7,306 nt of DNA from positions 1 through 7,306 of the forward strand of contig CAXUEL010000168.1 of the NCBI GenBank assembly GCA_964249915.1, written 5' to 3'. Under the pieces are notes generated by a model. The model had not been told where the DNA came from, searched no databases, and saw nothing but the letters and a program-made list of their open reading frames with translations. Positions 1 through 5,504 of this stretch are shown piece by piece. A program made the translations under genes and the position numbers. The stretch comes from Lichenicola sp964249915 (GTDB lineage: Bacteria > Pseudomonadota > Alphaproteobacteria > Acetobacterales > Acetobacteraceae). Each line of letters begins with the position of its first letter. Position 1 is the stretch's first letter.

Positions 1-308
1 TCCCCGGACGACGCCGGCACCGCGTCGCGCCAGACGACGACCCGCAGCCGGGCCGACCCGACGCCCGGCCGCTCTACCGCGCGCGCCTCGCCGTCGAGCC
101 GCAGCACCAGCCCGTCCCCGGCGGGCTCGGCGTCGAGCCGCGCCATGGCCGGCACCTCCCGCTGGGTCAGGAACCCGCCGTCCGGGTCCACCACCAGCCA
201 GCGCCGGTCGCCGGCGAGCCCGTGCCCGAGCACCACCGCATGCTCCAGCGCCCGCCCGCGCATCCCCTTCACCGGATAAAGGTGCAGCGCCTCCAGCCGC
301 GCCGGCAT
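1..308 (-). CDS. MOSC-domain protein, N-terminal part (gene continues past the left edge)
   Basis: Reading the minus strand from the ATG at 308 gives 102 open codons to the window edge. The translation begins MPARLEALHLYPVKGMRGRA and continues with the block GLAGDRRWLVVDPDGGFLTQ, then RE.P.MARLDAEP. This is the typical pattern of the MOSC N-terminal beta-barrel domain, found with a C-terminal MOSC domain in YcbX and mARC-type proteins. Those proteins carry molybdenum cofactor and reduce N-hydroxylated compounds; other MOSC proteins have other or unknown roles. The cofactor-binding C-terminal half lies outside the window, so activity cannot be judged. The ATG is three bases after the transporter stop codon, with a weak GGCGGA upstream, so it is probably co-transcribed and perhaps translationally coupled with the pump. 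The family call is fairly secure; the substrate is unknown. Confidence 0.8.
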   Translation of the reverse strand, partial: MPARLEALHLYPVKGMRGRALEHAVVLGHGLAGDRRWLVVDPDGGFLTQREVPAMARLDAEPAGDGLVLRLDGEARAVERPGVGSARLRVVVWRDAVPASSG

Positions 309-311
309 GCG

Positions 312-3300
312 CTATTCCGCCGGGTGCGGCACCCGGACCGCCACGCGCTTGCGGCCGAGGGACCGCACGGCGGTATAGAAGGCCGGCGTGAACAGCAGCC
401 CGAAGCCGGTCACGCCCAGCATGCCGCAGAACACCGCCGTGCCCAGCGACTGCCGCATCTCGGCGCCGGCGCCGGTGGCGCCCGCGAGCGGCGCCACCCC
501 CATGATGAAGGCGAACGACGTCATCAGGATCGGGCGCAGCCGGGTGCGCGCGGCGTGCACCGCGGCGCGCGCCGGGCTCATGCCGCCGTCCTGCTCCGCC
601 TGGCGGGCGAACTCCACGATCAGGATCGCGTTCTTCGCCGCCAGCCCCACCAGCACCACGAAGCCGATCTGCGCCAGGATGTCGATCGACATGCCGCGCG
701 CCATCAGCCCCGTCACCGAGGCGAGCAGGCACATCGGCACGATCAGGATCACCGCCAGCGGCAGGCGCCAGCTCTCGTACTGCGCCGCCAGCACCAGGAA
801 CACGAACAGGGCGGCGGCGCCGAACACCAGCAGCGTCGGCGTGCCGCGCTGCTGCTGCTGGAAGGCGAGCTCGGTCCACTCGAAGCCGACGCCGCGCGGC
901 AGCACCTGGTGCGCCAGCTGCTCCATCCGCGCCAGCGCCGCCCCGGTGGCGACGCCGGGTGCCGCGGCCCCCATCACCTCCGCCGCCGGGAACAGGTCGT
1001 AGCGCGGCACGCGGTAGGCCGAGGTCTGCATCGAGAACCTGGCCACGGTGCCGATCGGCACCATCGCCCCGGACGCGTTGCGCGCCTTCAGCCGGCCGAT
1101 GTCCTCGACCCGGCGCCGGAACTGCCCGTCCGCCTGCGCGATCACCTCGTAGGTGCGGCCCAGGTAGTTGAAGTCGTTGACGTACTGCGAGCCGAGATAG
1201 ACCTGGAAGGTGTTGAACACGTCGGTCGGGGTCAGGCCGACCTTTTCCGCCTTCTCCCGGTCGATGTCCGCCCACACCGAGGGCGTGCGGGTGTTGAACA
1301 GGGTGAACACCCCGGCGAAGTGCGGGTCCTTGTTGGCGGCGCCCATCAGGGCCTGCGCCGCCTTGGCCAGCGCCTCCGAGCCGAGCCCTCCCTCGTCCTG
1401 CAGCATCATCTTGAAGCCGCCGGCGTTGCCGATGCCCTGCACCGGCGGCGGCGGGATGGTCAGGATGAAGGCGCCCTGGATCACCGACAGGCGCCGGCGC
1501 AGGTCGCCCAGCACCACGGCCGCCGGATGGCCGTGCGGATCGTGGCTGTAGAGCATCGACAGGCCGGAGAAGATGGTGCCGGCGTTTGACGACACGCTGA
1601 AGGTGGTGGCGTCCAGCCCGGCGAACGGCACCACGTGCTCGACGCCGGGCGTGCCCATGATGATGTTCGTCGCCTGCTTCACCACCGCCTCGGTACGATC
1701 CAGCGTCGCCCCCGCCGGCAGCTGCAGCACGGTGATCAGGTAGCCCTGGTCCTGCTCGGGGATGAAGCCGGTGGGCGCCCGGCTGAACTGGATCCCGGCC
1801 AGCACGATCAGCAGCGCATAGGCGGCCAGCACCAGTCCCAGCATCCGCACCACCTTGGCCGTGAAGCGCGCGTAGGCGCCGGAGACCGCCTCGAAGCCGC
1901 GGTTGAACGCCGCGAAGCCGCCGCGCACCAGCCGCGCCGCCAGCGGGCCGCGCGCCCGCCCGTACGCTTCCTCGTGCGGCCGGAACAGCACCGCGCACAG
2001 CGCCGGGCTCAGGGTGAGCGACACGAAGCAGGAGATCACGGTCGAGGCCGAGATCGTCACCGCGAACTGGCGGAAGAACTGGCCGCCGATGCCGCTCAGG
2101 AACGCGGACGGCACGAACACCGCGCACAGCGTCAGCGCGATGGCGATCAGCGCGCCGCCGACCTCGTCCATGGTGCGGTGCGCCGCCTCCTTCGGGCTCA
2201 TGCCCTCGCGCAGGTTGCGCTCGACGTTCTCCACCACGACGATGGCGTCGTCGACGACGATGCCGACCGCCAGCACCAGGCCGAACAGCGACAGGTTGTT
2301 CAGCGAGATGCCCAGCAGCGCCAGGATCGCGAAGGTGCCCACCAGCGAAACCGGGATCGCCACCACCGGGATCACCGAGGCGCGCCAGGTCTGCAGGAAC
2401 AGGATCACCACGCCGACCACCAGCAGGACGGCGATGAAGATGGTGCGGATCACCTCGTGCACCGACTTCGACACGAACACCGTCGGGTCGTAGACGATCC
2501 GGTAGTCCAGTCCCGACGGGAAGTGCTGCTTCATCGCCTCCATCGTGTTCTTGACCTCGCTCTCGACCGCGAGCGAGTTGGCGCCGGGCTGGGCGAACAC
2601 CAGCAGCGGCACCGCGTCGCCGTGGTCGAGATAGCCGGCCGAACCGTAGTCCGCGGCACCCACCTCCACCCGGCCGACGTCGCGTATCCGCGTCACCCGG
2701 CCGGACGGGTCCGACTTGATGACGATGTCGGCGAACTGGTCCGGCCGCTCCAGCCGGCCCAGCGTCTGCACGTTGAGCTGGAACGCCTCGTGCGAGGGCA
2801 CCGGCGGCTGGTTCAGGATGCCGGCCGAGACCTGCACGTTCTGCGCCTGTAGGGCTGCCAGCACGTCGGACGCGTTCAGCCCGTAGGCGGCGATCTTGTC
2901 CGGGTCGAGCCAGATGCGCATCGCGTAGTCGCGCCCGCCGAACACCTGCACGTCGCCCACCCCCGACAGCCGCGCCAGCGCGTCCTTCACGTGCAGCGTG
3001 GCGTAGTTCGAGATGTACAGCCCGTCGCGCGAGGCGTCCGGCGACACGAGGTGCACCACCAGCAGGATGTTCGGCGTCGCCTTCCTGACCTGCACGCCGA
3101 GCCGCTGCACGTCGTCTGGCAGGCGCGGCAGCGCGTCCTCGACCCGGTTCTGGGTGAGCATCTGCGCGATGTTGAGGTCGGTGCCGATCCGGAACGTCAC
3201 CGTCAGCGTCAGCTTGCCGTCGCCGGTGGACTGGCTGCTCATGTAGAGCATGTTCTCGACGCCGTTGATCTGCTGCTCGAGCGGCGTCGATACCGTGCGC

Positions 3301-3479
3301 GCCACCGTCTCGGCCGAGGCGCCGGGATAGGTGGTGGTGATCTGCACCGTCGGCGGCACGATCTCCGGATACTGGGCGACGGAAAGGATCGCCAGCGCCC
3401 CCAGCCCCAGGATGGTGATGAACACGCTGAACACGGTGGCCAGGATCGGCCGCTCGATGAAGACGTGGGTCAGGCGCAT
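312..3479 (-). CDS. RND multidrug efflux transporter, HAE1 family (MexF/OqxB/AcrB-like inner-membrane pump)
   Basis: This is a proton-driven drug exporter of the inner membrane. It is 1055 residues long, the normal size for AcrB-type pumps, and appears intact. A first membrane helix (about 9-31, after FIERPILATVF) is followed by a periplasmic porter/docking domain. Next come helices 2-6 (about 343-498), a second periplasmic loop and helices 8-12 (about 880-1038). The proton-relay residues are present: D410-D411 in GIVVDDAIVVVENVERN, K949 in GLAAKNAIL, R980 and T987 in TRLRPILMTS. They match AcrB D407/D408, K940, R971 and T978 by alignment spacing. The segments LEQQINGVENMLYMSSQSTG and DVQRLGVQVRKATP, plus IPPPPVQGIG near 675-684, resemble MexF and OqxB most. 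The start follows the adaptor stop by 13 bases, with AGGAG overlapping that stop, so adaptor and pump form one operon. Substrates cannot be read from the sequence. Confidence 0.96.
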   Translation of the reverse strand: MRLTHVFIERPILATVFSVFITILGLGALAILSVAQYPEIVPPTVQITTTYPGASAETVARTVSTPLEQQINGVENMLYMSSQSTGDGKLTLTVTFRIGTDLNIAQMLTQNRVEDALPRLPDDVQRLGVQVRKATPNILLVVHLVSPDASRDGLYISNYATLHVKDALARLSGVGDVQVFGGRDYAMRIWLDPDKIAAYGLNASDVLAALQAQNVQVSAGILNQPPVPSHEAFQLNVQTLGRLERPDQFADIVIKSDPSGRVTRIRDVGRVEVGAADYGSAGYLDHGDAVPLLVFAQPGANSLAVESEVKNTMEAMKQHFPSGLDYRIVYDPTVFVSKSVHEVIRTIFIAVLLVVGVVILFLQTWRASVIPVVAIPVSLVGTFAILALLGISLNNLSLFGLVLAVGIVVDDAIVVVENVERNLREGMSPKEAAHRTMDEVGGALIAIALTLCAVFVPSAFLSGIGGQFFRQFAVTISASTVISCFVSLTLSPALCAVLFRPHEEAYGRARGPLAARLVRGGFAAFNRGFEAVSGAYARFTAKVVRMLGLVLAAYALLIVLAGIQFSRAPTGFIPEQDQGYLITVLQLPAGATLDRTEAVVKQATNIIMGTPGVEHVVPFAGLDATTFSVSSNAGTIFSGLSMLYSHDPHGHPAAVVLGDLRRRLSVIQGAFILTIPPPPVQGIGNAGGFKMMLQDEGGLGSEALAKAAQALMGAANKDPHFAGVFTLFNTRTPSVWADIDREKAEKVGLTPTDVFNTFQVYLGSQYVNDFNYLGRTYEVIAQADGQFRRRVEDIGRLKARNASGAMVPIGTVARFSMQTSAYRVPRYDLFPAAEVMGAAAPGVATGAALARMEQLAHQVLPRGVGFEWTELAFQQQQRGTPTLLVFGAAALFVFLVLAAQYESWRLPLAVILIVPMCLLASVTGLMARGMSIDILAQIGFVVLVGLAAKNAILIVEFARQAEQDGGMSPARAAVHAARTRLRPILMTSFAFIMGVAPLAGATGAGAEMRQSLGTAVFCGMLGVTGFGLLFTPAFYTAVRSLGRKRVAVRVPHPAE

Positions 3480-3488
3480 GGCGACGCG

Positions 3489-3493
3489 CTCCT
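3489..3493 (-). promoter_or_regulatory. Ribosome binding site of the RND transporter gene, overlapping the adaptor stop codon
   Basis: On the minus strand the adaptor gene ends TGAGGAG. The A of the TGA stop is the first base of an AGGAG Shine-Dalgarno, followed by nine bases and the transporter ATG at 3479. This tight arrangement supports translational coupling of adaptor and pump and fixes the transporter start. Confidence 0.7.
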
Positions 3494-4752
3494 CAGCTCC
3501 GCTCGTCCGCGACCGGCACGATCCGTCCCGGCTGCGGCGACACCTTCATCCCCGGCATGGCGTGCATCAGCCCGTCCACGATCACCCGGTCGTCGGGCTT
3601 CAGCCCGGCGCGGACCACGCGCAGCCCGTCGCGCATGGCGCCGGTCTGCACGATCTTCGGCACCACCGTGCCGTCCGGCGCCACGGTCATGACGATCGAC
3701 TGCGACTGGTCCAGCGTCACCGCCGCGTCCGGCACCAGCAGCGCCGGCGCCGGCGGCCCCATCTGCAGCCGGAGCCGGGCGAACTCGCCCGGCGCGATGG
3801 CGAGGTCCGGGTTCGCCACCGTGGCGCGGGCGTGCAGCGTGCCGCTGCCGCGGTCCACCGTGTTGTCGACGAAGTCGAGCGTGCCGTGCGTGGCGAAGCG
3901 CCCGTCGTCGGCCAGGCTGATGCCGACCGGCGCGCCGATGATGCCCTCCTGGCGCGGATGCGCGCGGGACAGCGCCTGGAAGTCGGTCTCGCTCATGTCG
4001 AAGTCGAGGTGCACCGGGTCGAGCGACACCAGCGTGGTCAGCAGCGTGGTGGCGCTGCTGCCGGCGCGCGAGCCGCTGACCAGCGCGCCGACCGACACCC
4101 GGTGGTTGCTGATCCGCCCGGTGAACGGCGCCGTCACGCGGCAGAACTCCAGGTCGAGCTGCGCGTCGCGCACCTGGCTTTCGGCCAGCGCCAGCGCCGC
4201 CTCGTTGGCGCGCTGGTCGGAGCCGCGCTGGTCCACCGCTTCCGCGGTGCCGAACGAGGACTGCTTGAGCTGCTGCGCGCGCCACAGCTCGCTGCCCGCC
4301 AGCGCCACCCGGGCCTGCGCGGTCTGCACCGCCGCCACCGCCCCGGCCAGCTTGATCTCGTACGGGCGCGGGTCGATCACGAACAGCAGGTCGCCCTTGT
4401 GCACGAGCTGCCCGTCGGTGAAGTGGATCTCGGTCAGCGTGCCGCCGACCTGGGCGCGCAGCTCCACCGAGTCCACCGCCGAGAACTGGCCCAGGAACTG
4501 GGTGCGCGGCGCCAGCTGCTCGGCGAGCGGCGCGCTCACCGTCACCACCGCCGGCGGCATCGCCGGCATCCCGGCATGGCCGCCGCCCGCGGCGCCGTGC
4601 AGCAGGGTCCACGCCACCCCCGCTCCCAGAACCCCCAGCAGCGCGACCCCGGACAGCCAGGCCGCCCGGGACGGCGGCGCGTCCACCGTCCGTGGCCGGT
4701 CCCACTCGTCGTCCCTGGCCGGGCCGCGCGTCCGCGTGTCGATGTCAGGCAT
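3493..4752 (-). CDS. RND efflux periplasmic adaptor (membrane fusion protein, MexE/AcrA-like)
   Basis: This is the periplasmic adaptor that links the RND pump to an outer-membrane channel. From the ATG at 4752 it has 419 residues. A hydrophobic segment (about 31-52, WLSGVALLGVLGAGVAWTLL) serves as a signal anchor, and no lipobox cysteine is visible. A beta strand and the first half of the biotinyl-lipoyl domain follow (about 95-130, AQVGGTLTEIHFTDGQLVHK then GDLLFVIDPRPYE). Then comes an Ala/Gln-rich alpha-helical hairpin (about 131-203) and the second lipoyl half (VTAPFTGRISNHRVSVGALV). The beta-barrel and membrane-proximal domains run to the C-terminus (LVPDAAVTLDQS, LKPDDRVIVDGL). An in-frame ATG at 4764 has an identical Shine-Dalgarno because of a 12-bp duplication and would add four residues (MERH). 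The frame also stays open to 4896, but that longer start precedes the likely promoter and overlaps the tetR leader, so I reject it. The product call is secure; the exact start is ambiguous between 4752 and 4764. Confidence 0.93.
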   Translation of the reverse strand: MPDIDTRTRGPARDDEWDRPRTVDAPPSRAAWLSGVALLGVLGAGVAWTLLHGAAGGGHAGMPAMPPAVVTVSAPLAEQLAPRTQFLGQFSAVDSVELRAQVGGTLTEIHFTDGQLVHKGDLLFVIDPRPYEIKLAGAVAAVQTAQARVALAGSELWRAQQLKQSSFGTAEAVDQRGSDQRANEAALALAESQVRDAQLDLEFCRVTAPFTGRISNHRVSVGALVSGSRAGSSATTLLTTLVSLDPVHLDFDMSETDFQALSRAHPRQEGIIGAPVGISLADDGRFATHGTLDFVDNTVDRGSGTLHARATVANPDLAIAPGEFARLRLQMGPPAPALLVPDAAVTLDQSQSIVMTVAPDGTVVPKIVQTGAMRDGLRVVRAGLKPDDRVIVDGLMHAMPGMKVSPQPGRIVPVADERS

Positions 4753-4774
4753 GTGGCGCTCCATGTGGCGCTCC
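4750..4774 (-). repeat. 12-bp perfect tandem duplication carrying the Shine-Dalgarno and start codon of the adaptor gene
   Basis: On the plus strand the 12-mer CATGTGGCGCTC occurs at 4750-4761 and again at 4762-4773, with the next base (C) still matching the period. Read on the minus strand, each copy supplies GGAG, the six bases CGCCAC, and ATG. The adaptor gene therefore has two equally spaced initiation sites, in frame with one another and 12 bases apart. Confidence 0.85.
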
Positions 4775-4810
4775 GGGGGCGACCGGGCACCCGCGGCGGT
4801 ATCGAAAAGT

Positions 4811-4830
4811 AATATACCGATTGGTAGATT
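4811..4830. promoter_or_regulatory. Candidate TetR-family operator, imperfect 20-bp palindrome
   Basis: The sequence AATATACCGATTGGTAGATT is centred between 4820 and 4821. Eight of its ten base pairs are symmetric, including TACC/GGTA arms around GATT. It is in the divergent region between the pump operon and tetR and is the only AT-rich patch there. A TACC-N4-GGTA core resembles known operators of TetR-family regulators; the E. coli NemR box has a GACC-N4-GGTC core. Its place over the candidate pump promoter fits autoregulation and pump repression. Binding is inferred, not shown. Confidence 0.65.
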
Positions 4831-4850
4831 TCCTGGACGCGCCCTGTCAA
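4821..4850 (-). promoter_or_regulatory. Candidate promoter of the efflux operon
   Basis: A perfect consensus -35 hexamer TTGACA is on the minus strand at 4850-4845. Eighteen bases downstream is a poor -10-like TACCAA (4826-4821) inside the palindrome. Further down, TATATT (4816-4811) is a better -10 sequence but has no good -35 at standard spacing. In either case the core promoter overlaps the palindrome, so a bound regulator would block it. The -35 is clear; the -10 assignment is uncertain. Confidence 0.45.
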
Positions 4851-4884
4851 GCGTTCTAACTGTTCCGGGCCGGTTGTGTCCGGG

Positions 4885-4890
4885 AGGAGG
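4885..4890 (+). promoter_or_regulatory. Ribosome binding site of the tetR gene
   Basis: A full AGGAGG lies within GGGAGGAGGG, eleven bases before the ATG at 4902. It supports that start, which also gives the family-typical N-terminus MGRPREFD. The site lies in the loop of a possible stem formed by CGGTTG (4871-4876) and CAACCG (4894-4899). Confidence 0.7.
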
Positions 4891-4901
4891 GTTCAACCGC
4901 G

Positions 4902-5486
4902 ATGGGCCGGCCGCGCGAGTTCGACGTCGACGAGGCGCTGGGCAAGGCGCTGCACCTGTTCTGGCGCAAGGGCTTCGAGGGTACCTCGATGACCGACCTG
5001 ACGGAAGCCATGGGGATCGCCAAGCCCAGCCTGTATGCCGCCTTCGGCAACAAGGAGGAGCTGTTCCGCAAGGCGCTGGACAGCTACCAGGCGACCTGCA
5101 TGGCGTTCTTCCAGTGCGCCATGACGCAGCCGACGGCGCGCCGCGCGGTGGAGCGGCTCCTGTTCGGCTTCGCCGACGTGCAGACCGACTGCGCCCACCC
5201 GCCCGGCTGCCTGGAAACCAACGGCGCCCTGGTCTGCTCCGACGGCGCCGACCACATCCGCCGCGAGCTGATCCGGCGCCGGGACGGGCAGGTGGCGATG
5301 CTGCAGGATCGCCTGCAGCGGGCGCGTCAGGAGGGCGACCTGCCCGCGGACGCCGAGCCGGCTGACCTCGCCCGCTACGTCATGACGGTGGTCCAGGGCA
5401 TGGCGGTGCAGGCCGCCTCCGGCGCCGGCCGCGACGCGCTGCACGCCGTGGTACGCACCGCGCTGCGCGCCTGGCCGGCCGGCTGA
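4902..5486 (+). CDS. TetR/AcrR-family transcriptional regulator, probable local repressor of the efflux operon
   Basis: This is a 194-residue ligand-responsive DNA-binding protein of normal length for the family. The N-terminal domain (about 1-60) reads MGRPREFDVDEAL, then WRKGFEGTSMTDLTEAMGIA, then KPSLYAAFGNKEELF. That gives the classic helix-turn-helix, with recognition-helix residues around KPSLYAAFGNK. The C-terminal ligand and dimer domain holds HPPGCLETNGALVCSD (about 99-114) and DLARYVMTVVQGMAVQA (about 155-171), which recur in one large TetR/AcrR subgroup. Cysteines are at 66, 72, 97, 103 and 112. The gene is divergent from the adaptor-pump operon, with a palindrome between them, so repression of the pump and of itself is the simplest model. 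The inducer is unknown. Its stop codon is four bases from that of the convergent dehydrogenase gene. Confidence 0.93.
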   Translation: MGRPREFDVDEALGKALHLFWRKGFEGTSMTDLTEAMGIAKPSLYAAFGNKEELFRKALDSYQATCMAFFQCAMTQPTARRAVERLLFGFADVQTDCAHPPGCLETNGALVCSDGADHIRRELIRRRDGQVAMLQDRLQRARQEGDLPADAEPADLARYVMTVVQGMAVQAASGAGRDALHAVVRTALRAWPAG

Positions 5487-5504
5487 GGCGTCAGCCGACC
5501 GGCC
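5473..5504. terminator. GC-rich hairpin at the convergent gene ends, possible bidirectional terminator
   Basis: The arms GGCCGG (5473-5478) and CGGCTGA (5480-5486) pair with TCAGCCG (5491-5497) and CCGGCC (5499-5504). One C/A mismatch interrupts 13 pairs around a four-base GGCG loop. The stem is symmetric, so it forms in both transcripts. Neither side has a T-run, so it is not a standard intrinsic terminator; it may stall polymerase or protect 3' ends. Confidence 0.5.

Noticed and set aside
222..2852. Long plus-strand open frames (222-1589 and 1635-2852) antisense to the transporter gene
   Set aside because: Their translations are dominated by Arg, His, Gln and Ala with no domain pattern, as expected for antisense frames of GC-rich coding DNA. 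The minus-strand RND protein is unmistakable and intact.
3470..4705. Minus-strand frame of 411 codons overlapping the adaptor gene
   Set aside because: It is a frame-shifted reading of the adaptor with Gly/Arg/Ala-rich low-complexity sequence, while the adaptor frame holds clear lipoyl and hairpin motifs.
4753..4896. N-terminal extension of the adaptor to an ATG at 4896
   Set aside because: The extra codons would cover the palindrome and the candidate promoter and overlap the tetR ribosome site. The two ATGs at 4752 and 4764 have proper ribosome sites, and the extension has no domain or signal features. The short ATG at 4764 remains possible.
3331..5365. Plus-strand open frames across the adaptor gene and into tetR, up to 602 codons
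   Set aside because: They overlap the well-supported adaptor and tetR genes in other frames, cross the divergent promoter region and have low-complexity Arg/Ser/Pro-rich composition with no recognisable fold.
4893..5444. Minus-strand frame of 183 codons antisense to tetR
   Set aside because: Composition typical of an antisense shadow, and the plus-strand TetR protein is complete and canonical.
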